Assembly (NCBI GenBank): GCA_016712525.1
Contig: JADJQX010000001.1
Location: forward strand, 186,001 to 250,000
Origin: Myxococcales bacterium
GTDB lineage: Bacteria > Myxococcota_A > Polyangia > Polyangiales > Polyangiaceae
Length of the DNA: 64,000 nt
Reading direction: 5' to 3'
The notes below the pieces were generated by a model that made no database searches, was not told the DNA's origin, and saw only the letters and a program-made list of their open reading frames with translations. Below are positions 52,981 to 61,574 of the stretch, in pieces (position 1 is the first letter of the stretch; the number at the start of each line of letters is the position of its first letter). The position numbers and the translations under genes were made by a program.

Positions 52981-53466
52981 TTACCTCGGCAGCTCGACCG
53001 TGAAGAGCCAGTCGGACTGGTTCTTTCGTGCTTCGTGGCAGTCGACGCAGATCTTGGGTTTTCCCGAGAAGAGGGCCTCGCCATCTCCCGAGTACTCGGC
53101 GAAGTACCACTCCCCCGCGCGCTTCTCCATGACCGCCACGATGGCCAGGTCGTCGCTCGTGCCCGAGTACCCTTCTTTGACGACCATCGCGCCATCGGGG
53201 AACTGCTGGAGCGGGGCCTTGCCGTCCCTCGCGGCGGCGAGCGCGGGGCTCAAGAAGATCTCGACGCTCCCACCGTGCAGCGTGAAGCTCGGCTCGCGCT
53301 TGGGGTACGCGCGGGCGCGGGTCCACTGTCGGTAGCCCGACTGGGACACCCTCGCCCAAAGCGCGTCGGCGCCTTGAGGATCTTGGTTGTCACGGCAGCC
53401 GGCCGAGACCGCCGCGACGACGAGGGCCACGGCGCAGGCGAACGAACGTCGGTGGAGGCGCTTCAT
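52981..53466 (-). CDS. Cytochrome-P460-like lipoprotein (161 aa)
   Basis: Lipobox VSAGCR at residue 24. The mature domain follows the P460 family: YRQWTRARAYPKREPSFTLH, then FLSPALAAARDGKAPL, MVVKEGYSG with the lysine K97 in the region that cross-links to heme in P460, and the heme attachment site CVDCH (C140, C143, H144). It is small, about the family's usual length. Likely a periplasmic heme protein acting on nitrogen oxides or serving electron transfer (inference). The next gene on the strand is a thioredoxin-like lipoprotein 22 bases upstream. Confidence 0.78.
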   Translation of the reverse strand: MKRLHRRSFACAVALVVAAVSAGCRDNQDPQGADALWARVSQSGYRQWTRARAYPKREPSFTLHGGSVEIFLSPALAAARDGKAPLQQFPDGAMVVKEGYSGTSDDLAIVAVMEKRAGEWYFAEYSGDGEALFSGKPKICVDCHEARKNQSDWLFTVELPR

Positions 53467-53488
53467 TTCGGGACGAGCTTACTTCGGT

Positions 53489-54187
53489 CTACTTCGCGAG
53501 CGCCGCATCGATTTGCGAGAGCACCTGCGCCTTCGAGAGGCCGTGCTCCTTGTATGTAACCACACGATTCTTATCGAGAAATGCGGACGGAGCGGTGTAG
53601 TTCGAGGTCTTCAGCTTGGCGAACGCGACGCCCTTCGGATCGTCGTAGACGTACACGTTGGTGATGCCGGCGAGCTTGTAGGCCTCTTTCCACTTCGCGC
53701 ACGAGGTCCCGTTGTCGTCGTAGACGAGGTGCACGACGGCCACGTCTTTCCCCGCGACGGCCTGGGCGACCTCGTCCGTGAAGCCGGCCGTGCTTCGGCA
53801 CGTCGGGCAGTGCGTGTGGGCCGCGAAGATCCAGGTGGCCTTGGCGCCGCACGCCTCGTCGACCGTGGCAGGGGCTCCCGTCTCGCAGTCGCGCACACCG
53901 AGATCACCGAGCGTCTGCCCTACGGCGAAGCCCTTGTCGGCCGCGCTTGGGCACGCCTCCGCGCCCCATCCTTGTGGACGGCTCACGGCGCCCGGAGCGG
54001 GCGGAGCAGGCGAGGTCGACGAGCCGGTGGGCGAGGGCGCCTGCGGGGCCGAGGGCGTGTTCGTCGAGCCCGCGCCGTCCGCCGGGGGGACGCCACCTTC
54101 TTGCGTGGTGACGCTGCAGGCCGCGACCGAGAGGGACACGGGGACGACGAGCGCGAAGAACGAGGCGAGGCGGGCTCCGGAGTGCAT
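53489..54187 (-). CDS. TlpA/AhpC-type thioredoxin-fold lipoprotein (232 aa)
   Basis: Signal with lipobox VAACSV and a Pro/Ser/Thr linker to about residue 70. The thioredoxin-like domain has the redox pair in AAHTHCPTCRSTAGF (CPTC), preceded by VGQTLGDLGVRDCETG and followed by VVHLVYDDNGTSC and the cis-Pro region TAPSAFLDKNRVVTY. This resembles redoxin/TlpA proteins that reduce or protect periplasmic thiols. It may serve heme-protein maturation for the neighbouring P460-like gene (inference from position). ATG 54187. Confidence 0.75.
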   Translation of the reverse strand: MHSGARLASFFALVVPVSLSVAACSVTTQEGGVPPADGAGSTNTPSAPQAPSPTGSSTSPAPPAPGAVSRPQGWGAEACPSAADKGFAVGQTLGDLGVRDCETGAPATVDEACGAKATWIFAAHTHCPTCRSTAGFTDEVAQAVAGKDVAVVHLVYDDNGTSCAKWKEAYKLAGITNVYVYDDPKGVAFAKLKTSNYTAPSAFLDKNRVVTYKEHGLSKAQVLSQIDAALAK

Positions 54188-54286
54188 GGTGGCCCCTACG
54201 CGGCGGAGCCCGAGAGGTTACGAGGTCGAGAGCTTTTTTTTCGAGATGGCCCGTAACCCCGGGCGCCCACGCGCGTAGGCGGCGTG

Positions 54287-55171
54287 ATGTCCTTCTTTTT
54301 TCGGTGGATCGGCGTAGGGCTCCTCGGCCTCGGGCTCTCCTGTACGGCTGAGCCGACCAGCGAGGCGCCTCGGGACGCTGCCGCCCCCGACGCCGGCCCG
54401 GTGGTGTGCGGACCTCCCCCGGGCGGCGTGTCGAGCGACACCGCGCGATGTGTGAGGCGCGTCGAAGGCCGGCTCTCGGACGACCGAGGCGCCCCTGTTC
54501 CCGACCTCACCGTGACCGTGTGCGGGCTCGTGTGCTTCGCGGCGCTGAGCGACACGGGCGGCAACTTCTCCGTCCCCGTCGACGCGTTCCTCCCCGAAGG
54601 AGGGTACGCCGTGACCGCGAACGGTCGGCCCACGTTCGGTGGAATCTACACGCGTCTCCCCGCGGGGGCCGAGGGCACGGTGCGCCTCGCCGAGCCCGTC
54701 GTGCTCCCCCGGTTCGAGGCCGGAGCCCCGCTCCTCCCAGGCGACTCGGTGGGCGGCGTCGTGCGCGCGGGCCCGCTCACGCTCGAGATCCGCGAGGGCA
54801 CGACCTGGGACCTCGAGCTCGAAGACCTCACCGATCCCGTCGAAGGGAGAAAGCTCCGCGTCGCGCAGGTGAAGACCGAGGCGCAGCGACCGGCCTTCGC
54901 CAAGGGCGCCGCGCTCGTCTTGGCTCTCGGCCCGTTCAAGGCGAAGCCCTCGAAGCCCGTCCCCGTCACGCTCACGACCGACGCGCTCCCCAAGGGCACG
55001 GCCGTCGACTTCGTGGTCATGACCGACGACGGCCTCGCCGCCAAGAACGACGCGGGCCTCGGGCGAGTCGTGGCGCGAGGCCGCGTGTCCGACGACGGCA
55101 AGACGGTGCGCACCGATCCAGGTCAAGGCATCGACAGGCTCACGTGGCTCGCCGTGGTACCCTCGAAGTAG
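54287..55171 (+). CDS. Lipoprotein with carboxypeptidase-regulatory-like domain (294 aa)
   Basis: Signal MSFFFRWIGVGLLGLGLSC (lipobox LGLSC). Residues 60-140 look like a carboxypeptidase regulatory-like or SdrD-type beta-sandwich: RRVEGRLSDDRGAPVPDLTV, SDTGGNFSVPVDAF, GGYAVTANGRPTF. The rest is beta-rich without known motif. ATG 54287 is used; GTG 54284 directly before it is possible. No neighbours in the same orientation within 100 bases. Function unknown. Confidence 0.65.
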   Translation: MSFFFRWIGVGLLGLGLSCTAEPTSEAPRDAAAPDAGPVVCGPPPGGVSSDTARCVRRVEGRLSDDRGAPVPDLTVTVCGLVCFAALSDTGGNFSVPVDAFLPEGGYAVTANGRPTFGGIYTRLPAGAEGTVRLAEPVVLPRFEAGAPLLPGDSVGGVVRAGPLTLEIREGTTWDLELEDLTDPVEGRKLRVAQVKTEAQRPAFAKGAALVLALGPFKAKPSKPVPVTLTTDALPKGTAVDFVVMTDDGLAAKNDAGLGRVVARGRVSDDGKTVRTDPGQGIDRLTWLAVVPSK

Positions 55172-55275
55172 CGGCGCGCCGCTCACGCCCCGAGCGACCC
55201 GAGGCCCGCCGTATTTGCGCCGACATGCCGATTGGTCTGGCGTAAGCTGAACAATACGTTAACTTACATCGACGT

Positions 55276-55947
55276 ATGGAGAAGCTCGTCAAGGGCGTGC
55301 ACGCCTTCCAAGAAGAGGTCTTTCGATCCGAGCGCGAGCTCTTCCAGCGCCTCACCGCAGGGCAGAGCCCCGAGACGCTCTTCATCACGTGCTCCGATTC
55401 GCGCATCAACCCGAACCAGCTCACGGCGACCGACCCGGGTGAGCTCTTCATCTTGCGCACCGCGGGAAACCTCGTGCCCTCGAGCAACGAGCACCCCTCG
55501 GGAGAGGCCGCCACGATCGAGTACGCCGTGTCGGTGCTCGAAGTGGAGGACATCATCGTGTGCGGCCACTCGCTCTGCGGCGCGATCGACGCCCTCCTCG
55601 ACCCCGCGAAGACCGAGAACCTTCCGAACGTACGCTCGTGGCTCGCCCACGCCCGCGAGACGAAGCAAATCGTGGATACGAGCTACCCGGGCCTGAGCGA
55701 GGCCGCGCTCGCGAGCGTCGCCGTGCAGGAGAACGTGCTCGTCCAGATCGAGCACCTGAAGAAGATGCCGTGTGTCGCCGAGCGCATCGCGGCGGGCACC
55801 CTGGGTCTCCACGCGTGGGTCTACCGCATCGAGAGCGGCGACGTGTTCGCGTACGATCCTAGTGCCGGCCAGTACGTGCACCTCACCGAAGAGGTCGCCC
55901 GCGCGGGAGTGAAGAGCCGCGGCAATCGAGCGATTCGCCCGATCTAA
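55276..55947 (+). CDS. Beta-class carbonic anhydrase (223 aa)
   Basis: Interconverts CO2 and bicarbonate. Zinc ligands C39 (LFITCSDSRI), H98 and C101 (VCGHSLCGAID), with D41/R43 as the Asp-Arg dyad, place it in the beta class. ELFILRTAGNLVPSS and ATIEYAVSVLEVEDIIVCGH are further conserved blocks. No signal peptide, so cytoplasmic. The upstream region is AT-rich (TACGTTAACTTACAT just before the ATG) with inverted repeat ATACGT/ACGTAT around 55254-55277, which could hold the promoter or a binding site. Confidence 0.92.
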   Translation: MEKLVKGVHAFQEEVFRSERELFQRLTAGQSPETLFITCSDSRINPNQLTATDPGELFILRTAGNLVPSSNEHPSGEAATIEYAVSVLEVEDIIVCGHSLCGAIDALLDPAKTENLPNVRSWLAHARETKQIVDTSYPGLSEAALASVAVQENVLVQIEHLKKMPCVAERIAAGTLGLHAWVYRIESGDVFAYDPSAGQYVHLTEEVARAGVKSRGNRAIRPI

Positions 55948-55961
55948 ACCCGCGTTCGGGT

Positions 55962-56978
55962 ATGCTCGCGGTCGTGCGAGCCATGACCATCCACGGGTAC
56001 GGCGGGCCCGAGGTCTTCCGCGAGGAGGACGTGCCGAAGCCCACCCCCCGCCCGAACGACGTGCTCGTGAGGGTGTGCGCGGCCGCGGTGAACCCGGTCG
56101 ACTGGAAGATCCGCTCGGGTGGCCAGCGCAACATCATTCGCCTGGATTTTCCCTGGATCCTCGGGCTCGACGTGTCCGGCGTGGTCGAGGCCGTGGGGAG
56201 CCGGGTCACTCGCTTTCGCGTGGGCGACGAGGTGTACGCCTCGCCCCGGCACACCCGCCCGGGCTGCTACGCCGAGCACGTGGCGATCGACGAGCGCGAG
56301 GCCGCGAAGAAGCCCAAAAACCTCACCCACGACGAGGCCGCGTCGATCCCTCTCGTGGGGCTCACGGCGTACCAGTGCGTGCTCGAGAAGGGCAGGCTCG
56401 TGCGCGGGCAGCGTGTGCTCGTCCACGCCGGCTCGGGTGGCGTCGGTGCCTTCGCGGTGCAGCTCGCGAGGCACACCGGGGCGCACGTCGTCGCCACGTG
56501 CAGCGGAAAAAACGCCGATTTCGTTCGGGGGCTCGGGGCCGACGAGATCGTCGACTACACGAAGGGCCCGTTCGAAGAGGCCACCGGCGACATCGACCTC
56601 GTGCTCGACTCGCTCGGAGAGCCCGCCTTCGAGGGCAACCTGAAGGTCACGAAGCGCGGCGGGCGCATCTCGAACATCACCGTCGACGTGACGGCGCACG
56701 TCGAGAAGTACGGCGCGTTCTTCAGCCTCTTCTCCCTCGGGTACGCGATGGCCCGGTTCCACGTGGTGCCGTACCTCCGGAAGCGCATCGTGTTTCGCCA
56801 CGTGATCAAGCGGTGCGACGGCGCGCAGCTCGGGGAAATCACGAAGCTCGTCGAAGAGGGCGCCATCGTTCCCACGCTCGAGAAGGTGTTCCCGCTCGGT
56901 GAGGTCGGCAAAGCCCACGAGCTGTCGGCCTCGCACCGCGCGCGAGGCAAGATCGTGCTTCACGTCGCCGACGGGTGA
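55962..56978 (+). CDS. Medium-chain reductase, quinone-oxidoreductase-like (338 aa)
   Basis: MDR superfamily. The N-terminal GroES-like domain begins VRAMTIHGYGGPEVF and includes AAAVNPVDWKIRSGG; the nucleotide-binding part has VLVHAGSGGVGAFAVQLARH, the AGxGGVG cofactor loop of NADPH quinone reductases. No zinc-ligand cysteine pattern, so it is a zinc-free type. The start is ATG 55962 by default; GTG 55974 fits the family start better. It follows the carbonic anhydrase by 14 bases but no link in function is evident. The substrate may be an enone or quinone. Confidence 0.82.
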   Translation: MLAVVRAMTIHGYGGPEVFREEDVPKPTPRPNDVLVRVCAAAVNPVDWKIRSGGQRNIIRLDFPWILGLDVSGVVEAVGSRVTRFRVGDEVYASPRHTRPGCYAEHVAIDEREAAKKPKNLTHDEAASIPLVGLTAYQCVLEKGRLVRGQRVLVHAGSGGVGAFAVQLARHTGAHVVATCSGKNADFVRGLGADEIVDYTKGPFEEATGDIDLVLDSLGEPAFEGNLKVTKRGGRISNITVDVTAHVEKYGAFFSLFSLGYAMARFHVVPYLRKRIVFRHVIKRCDGAQLGEITKLVEEGAIVPTLEKVFPLGEVGKAHELSASHRARGKIVLHVADG

Positions 56979-56987
56979 CGAGCACGA

Positions 56988-58604
56988 CTACTTGGAGCAG
57001 TTCACGAGGGGCGCGAGCGGGGCGAAGTCGTACCCGTCGCTCTTGGTGATCGTGTCCACGTCGACCATGGCCGCCTCGAGCGCCGCGCGGATCTGTGCGT
57101 AGGTCTGCCCGAGCTTCGACGCGGTGTCGGCCTCGGCCACGCACACGAGCTTCGACGCGGTGCAGACGTCGACCGTCTCGCAGCCGGGAGCCGCGGGGAC
57201 GAGAGGTCGTAAAGCCACGTCACCATAGAGGATTTTGCCTCCCACCATGGTAAGTCGTACGTCCTTCGGGCGCGCCGAGAGCAGCGACGCGAAGGGATCT
57301 TGGCCCGCGCGCGGAACGACCATGAGGTCGGCGTAGTAGCCCGGGGCGAGCGTGCCGATCTTGTCGGCGAGGGCCACCGCGGCCGCGGCGTTCACCGTGA
57401 CCATCGCGAACAAGTCTTTGGGGGTGAGCACGTTCCCGAAGTGCGCGTTGTCCCACCCGTCGGCGAAGCGGAGCTCGTCGAGGAGGTTCTGGCTGCCGCC
57501 CATGGACCAGTCGGGGGCGAGCGTCACGGTGACCCCGGCCGCGCGCGCGAGCGGGATGTTCGTGCTGCTGCCATAGAGGGCCACGTTCGACGCGGGCGAC
57601 CACGTGAGCTTCATGCCCGCGGCAGCCATGCGCGCAAACTCGGGCGCACCGAACGCGGTGCCGTGGGTGACCGTGGTCTGCGGGGCGTAGAGGCAGCCCG
57701 GCGTGGTCGACACGGTGCCGAGCCTGTCGAGCTCTCCTAGCGAGCGAGCGTCGACGCCCTCGCCCACGTGGATGAGATACGCGTCGGTGCGCGCCGACGT
57801 GAAGTTCGAGCACACCCCGTCCGCGGCCGAGCGTGACGGAGGAAAGAGCGCGCTCGTCTGGATTTTGTCTTGTCCGAGGCCGTTCTGCGGGGCGTCGAGG
57901 GTGCGCGCGACCGACGAGAAACATGCCGAGGTGGTTCCCGAGAGTCCCACGATCGACGTGGTGCCCGCGACGATGCCCTTGAGCTCGCCGAACTTGTCCA
58001 TCTCGCACTTGAGCGAGCCCGCACCGTCGTACGTCGCCGGGCACCAGGTGGGCTTCCCTTGAGAGGCGTCCTCGAGGCACTGCTTCACGTCGAGCATCGC
58101 CTGGTATTTCGCCTCGTTCGGCCACTCGTCGTGGTTCGCGTAGCGGCGCGCCGGGAGCCAATCGCTGTCGTCGAAGACGTCGAACAAAATGTGGTTGTGC
58201 GTGTCGATGAGCCCGGGAGAGATGACTCCATGGGTCTCGATGACGCTCGCGCCGTTCGCCCCCGGGGACGCCGCGCACGAGGGCCCGACGCACGTGATGC
58301 GATCGCCTTCGACGAGCACCTCCCCTTCGATGGCGCCGCTCGTCGCCAGGATCGTGCCTCTCAGCAAGGTGCGGCCAGCCACCCCGGGGATCACCGTGAG
58401 TGGAGCGCCGCCGTCGCCCGCGTCGGTCGAGGCCTCGGGGCTCACCTGGACGTCGGCGCCACCGTCGCGCGGGACCGGAGGCCCGATCTGGGGAATGTCG
58501 GTCGAAGGCGAAGCGTCGGGAGACGGCTCGCCGCCCCCTTCGGGGTCGGCACACGCGACGCTCACGAGGAGCAGAGGGATGACTGCGAGGAAGCGCGCGT
58601 ACAT
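56988..58604 (-). CDS. Amidohydrolase-family lipoprotein (538 aa)
   Basis: ATG 58604 gives MYARFLAVIPLLLVSVACAD with lipobox VSVAC. After an Asp/Pro linker comes a metal-dependent amidohydrolase: LIDTHNHILFDVF contains the HxH metal site, VTHGTAFGAPEFARMAAAGM is the later His strand, and VTLAPDWSMGGSQNLLDELR carries the catalytic Asp. It ends with VGGKILYGD-type beta-strands of the composite domain. The substrate is unknown (urease-superfamily members cut amide or C-N bonds). Being lipid-anchored outside is unusual but known in this phylum. Confidence 0.8.
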   Translation of the reverse strand: MYARFLAVIPLLLVSVACADPEGGGEPSPDASPSTDIPQIGPPVPRDGGADVQVSPEASTDAGDGGAPLTVIPGVAGRTLLRGTILATSGAIEGEVLVEGDRITCVGPSCAASPGANGASVIETHGVISPGLIDTHNHILFDVFDDSDWLPARRYANHDEWPNEAKYQAMLDVKQCLEDASQGKPTWCPATYDGAGSLKCEMDKFGELKGIVAGTTSIVGLSGTTSACFSSVARTLDAPQNGLGQDKIQTSALFPPSRSAADGVCSNFTSARTDAYLIHVGEGVDARSLGELDRLGTVSTTPGCLYAPQTTVTHGTAFGAPEFARMAAAGMKLTWSPASNVALYGSSTNIPLARAAGVTVTLAPDWSMGGSQNLLDELRFADGWDNAHFGNVLTPKDLFAMVTVNAAAAVALADKIGTLAPGYYADLMVVPRAGQDPFASLLSARPKDVRLTMVGGKILYGDVALRPLVPAAPGCETVDVCTASKLVCVAEADTASKLGQTYAQIRAALEAAMVDVDTITKSDGYDFAPLAPLVNCSK

Positions 58605-58729
58605 GGCTCGTCGCCTCCGGGCGAGCCTATGTCGTACATGACGTCGCACTCGCGTGCCACCGCGCTCTTCGGCGACCTTTGACGCAAGAGGACACGAACC
58701 CCGCGTGTGGAGGACGACGCGCGTTCAGC

Positions 58730-60064
58730 TCATTCGGTATCGAATGGACGCGCCGTGAGGGCGCTCTGCGGAATGCCGTTTTTGTGGGCTTGGTAGCGCC
58801 AACCGAGGCCTCCGAGGAACCTGTAGAGGGACTCGGCCATGGCCTTGTCGGCCATCCCTTCGATGGCAGCCTCGGGCACGTTCTCGCCGCGTGCGAGCGC
58901 GTGCACGGCCGAATCGAGGGCTTTTTTGACGTGTTCCATGGGGCCTCGCTGCGCGTCGATGGGCCCCTCGCCGACCATCCCTCCCGCGCCGAGGGCGAGC
59001 CCACCCGCGAGGTGGTAGTGGGCGCGAGCGGCAAAATGGCACACGATGCGGAGCGCGGTGCGCGCGTGCTCGGGCTCCGGGAACCCGCAGTTTACGAGGG
59101 CCGCGAGCTTCCCACGTTTGGGCCCCGCAGCACGGACCGTCGCGATCCGCTCGAGCGCCAACGTGGTCAGGGCGGGGAGCGCGTCCCAATAGAGCGGCGC
59201 CGCCAGGACCAAGAGATCGGCCGACGCGAGCGCCTCGAGCTCGGCCGACGTCCTCGTGTTCTCGTGCTGGAGATCCGCGACGAAGTGCACTTCGCTCCCG
59301 ACGCCCTCGTGCTCGAAGCGCTGCGCCATCGCCGACGCGAGGCGCTCCGACACGCTCGTCCCCTTGGGTTTCGCGCTGCCGACGAGGAACGCCACGCGCG
59401 CGGGCGCACGCATCGCCTCCGTCGAGAAGTCGCCCTTTGCGGCCTCGAAGAGGGCCGCGCGCAACGAGGCGCGATCCACGAGGCGGGCCCCCGGGACCTC
59501 TTCGGAGACGAGCATGCCCGTGAGCGCGTCGACCCTGGCCTCGGGAGACGACGTGTCGTCCACGACCACCGCCCCGACACGCGGCGAGATGAGGTTGATG
59601 GCGTTGGCGTCGGCGAGCCCGAGGAAGGTCTCCACCTCGGCCTCGTCGATCCGCGGCATCCACCCCACGGCGTGAAAGGAGGGCGCCCTCTCGTACCGGG
59701 CCGCGTGATGCGTGAGGAGTGCACGTTTCTCGAAGAACGGAGACAAGAGGCACAAGAGGCGGTCTTGCGCGCGCTTCACCGTGGAGCTGTGCCCGCCGAA
59801 GGTGACCGCGTCGAGCAACACCACGCGCGAAGCGTCGTGAACGGCCTTGGCGATCTCGTTCTCGGCGTCTTTCGCGCGGCAGGTCCCGGGCGACCTTGCC
59901 CAACAGTCGAACTCTCCGAGGCAGTGGGCGAGCGGGAGACCGGCGAGCTCGAAGGTGCGCACCTCGGTCTCGCCGACGGCCGCGAGGGCGCGCGCGAGCT
60001 CTCCGGCGATACGCTCGAGCGCGGGATACCGAGGCGAAGCAGCCGAAAGGACGACAGTGGACAT
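58730..60064 (-). CDS. Tandem flavodoxin-fold (NADPH-dependent FMN reductase-like) protein (444 aa)
   Basis: Two copies of a flavodoxin-like domain. The first has VVLSAASPRYPALERIAGEL, CWARSPGTCRAKDAENEIAK and AVTFGGHSSTVKRAQDRLL. The second has VAFLVGSAKPKGTSVSERLA with the FMN loop SAKPKGTS, then LASADLLVLAAPLYWDALPA. ATG 60064 is used because it starts the first domain at MSTVVLSAASPR. Such reductases transfer electrons from NAD(P)H to FMN or quinones; the first copy has lost some of the canonical phosphate-binding residues and may be structural. It stands alone between unrelated genes. Confidence 0.72.
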   Translation of the reverse strand: MSTVVLSAASPRYPALERIAGELARALAAVGETEVRTFELAGLPLAHCLGEFDCWARSPGTCRAKDAENEIAKAVHDASRVVLLDAVTFGGHSSTVKRAQDRLLCLLSPFFEKRALLTHHAARYERAPSFHAVGWMPRIDEAEVETFLGLADANAINLISPRVGAVVVDDTSSPEARVDALTGMLVSEEVPGARLVDRASLRAALFEAAKGDFSTEAMRAPARVAFLVGSAKPKGTSVSERLASAMAQRFEHEGVGSEVHFVADLQHENTRTSAELEALASADLLVLAAPLYWDALPALTTLALERIATVRAAGPKRGKLAALVNCGFPEPEHARTALRIVCHFAARAHYHLAGGLALGAGGMVGEGPIDAQRGPMEHVKKALDSAVHALARGENVPEAAIEGMADKAMAESLYRFLGGLGWRYQAHKNGIPQSALTARPFDTE

Positions 60065-60234
60065 GCTGCCCGTGAAGCAGGCGGCGTGCCGCACGAAGAG
60101 ACGCGCAGGACAGCGCTCGCCGTTCACGGAACGAAGGATCGGCACCAGGGGCGCACCCTTTGCGTACAAGACGAGCCGAGGTGGCGGAAATGGGGCGTGC
60201 TCCGCCTTGGCCCGATGCTCGCATAGCGGGGGGC

Positions 60235-60600
60235 ATGAGCTACCACGCCGCCGTCTGGATCGATCACTCGCAGGCCAAGGTCTTCCACATCGATCGCGAA
60301 GGCGAGATCGAAGACGTGCTGAAGGGGCCCAAGCACCATCGCGAGCGCGGCTCGGCCGAGATGGAGCACTTCTTCCACGACGTGGTGAAGGCCGTGTCCG
60401 ACGCGCAGGAGATCCTCGTGTGCGGCCCGGGGTCGGCCAAGCTCGAGCTCATCCGGCACGTGCATCGGCACGACAAGCCGCTCGAGTCGCGCATCGTGGG
60501 CGTCGAGTCGGCCGATCACCCGACCGACGGACAGCTCGCCAAATACGCCCGTGCCTACTTCCGCGAGAAGGATCGCATGACCGGCGGCGGCCGCCTCTGA
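60235..60600 (+). CDS. Small protein of the translational-machinery/host-attachment type (121 aa)
   Basis: ATG 60235 opens MSYHAAVWIDHSQAKVFHID, an RNase-H-like or eRF1-like strand pattern, then HHRERGSAEMEHFFHDVVKA, and LVCGPGSAKLELIRHVHRHD in the middle. Proteins with this sequence are annotated as 'translational machinery protein'; the biochemical role is not established. A GGGGGG run lies just upstream as Shine-Dalgarno-like sequence. It is convergent with the CMD gene, whose stop lies 2 bases downstream. Confidence 0.6.
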   Translation: MSYHAAVWIDHSQAKVFHIDREGEIEDVLKGPKHHRERGSAEMEHFFHDVVKAVSDAQEILVCGPGSAKLELIRHVHRHDKPLESRIVGVESADHPTDGQLAKYARAYFREKDRMTGGGRL

Positions 60601-60601
60601 T

Positions 60602-60985
60602 TCAGGCCTTTCCGTCGATCACCTTCGCGGCCGCACGAAACGCCTCGGCGGCCGCGGGGAGACCACAGTAGACCCCAGCGTGCAAGAGGACCTCGCGGAT
60701 CTCCTCCGGCGTCGCGCCGTTCGTGAGCGCGCCGCGCACGTGGCCCTCGAGCTCGGTGGGCTTCCCGAGGGCGACGAGCATGGCCACCGTCACGAGGCTC
60801 CGCGTCCTCGTGTCGAGGCCGTCGCGTTGCCACACGTCTCCCCAGGCGTGGCGGGTGATGAGGTCGGCCAAGGGCGCGGTGAAGGGCGTCTCGGCGGCCT
60901 TGGCGCGATCGACGTGCGCGTCGCCCATCACCCTCCGTCGCATCGCGTCTCCGGCCGCCCACGCGTCGCGTTCGTCGTGTTTCAT
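60602..60985 (-). CDS. Carboxymuconolactone-decarboxylase family protein (127 aa)
   Basis: Helical CMD-family protein similar to PcaC: RHAWGDVWQRDGLDTRTRSL, VTVAMLVALGKPTELEGHVR and TPEEIREVLLHAGVYCGLPA match the family's conserved helices. It lacks the CxxC pair of AhpD. Usual length is about 130. It may be a true gamma-carboxymuconolactone decarboxylase, but no other beta-ketoadipate genes are near, so the activity is uncertain. Confidence 0.85.
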   Translation of the reverse strand: MKHDERDAWAAGDAMRRRVMGDAHVDRAKAAETPFTAPLADLITRHAWGDVWQRDGLDTRTRSLVTVAMLVALGKPTELEGHVRGALTNGATPEEIREVLLHAGVYCGLPAAAEAFRAAAKVIDGKA

Positions 60986-61012
60986 GCGCGCACTCTACCT
61001 CGGGAGCTCACG

Positions 61013-61432
61013 TCACTCGCCGAGCACGTGGAGCACGAGCTCGCGTGTATGCGGGTGCGACCTGTGCTCGAAGAGGTACACGGCCTGCCATGTGCCGAGG
61101 AGGAGCGCTCCGCCAGAGAAGGGCACGGCGAGCTGCGTGGCCGTGAGCGCCGCGCGCACGTGGGCCGGCATGTCGTCGGGGCCTTCGGCGTCGTGGCGGT
61201 AGCTCGGGTCGCCATCGGGGACGAGCCGCGCGAAGAACCGGAGCATGTCGCCGAGCACGTCGGGATCGGCGTTTTCCTGAATGATTACGCTTGCCGACGT
61301 ATGACGAACGAACACGGTCACGAGCCCCTCCTGGAGGCCGCTCGCGCGAACGGCCGCCCTTATCTCGTGGGTCACGTCGACGAGGGAGCGGCCACGAGTC
61401 GGGACCTTCACACGTACGAGGTGTTGCCTCAT
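61013..61432 (-). CDS. YjbQ/UPF0047 family protein (139 aa)
   Basis: Single-domain protein of usual length. LVDVTHEIRAAVRASGLQEG and VFVRHTSASVIIQENADPDV form the conserved core (His and Glu/Asp likely coordinate a metal); VPFSGGALLLGTWQAVYLFE and the closing HPHTRELVLHVLGE match the family end. Members have thiamine-phosphate-synthase-like side activity; the physiological role is not clear. It is 27 bases upstream of the CMD gene on the same strand and may be co-transcribed. Confidence 0.88.
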   Translation of the reverse strand: MRQHLVRVKVPTRGRSLVDVTHEIRAAVRASGLQEGLVTVFVRHTSASVIIQENADPDVLGDMLRFFARLVPDGDPSYRHDAEGPDDMPAHVRAALTATQLAVPFSGGALLLGTWQAVYLFEHRSHPHTRELVLHVLGE

Positions 61433-61574
61433 CGGCGGTAGCGTACGCGATCGCCTCGTGCGCGGGCGAGCTGGGCTGGACGCACGTTCCGGGCTGGTTT
61501 CGCGCGGGTCTCTTCGCGTACCATGAGGCTTGGCGCGTGGCGCGGGCGGTGGGCCTTCGCGCTCGGAACCCCCT

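Noticed and set aside
54225..54243. T-run between divergent lipoprotein genes as terminator
   Set aside because: No stem precedes it on the plus strand, and no gene ends there in that orientation.
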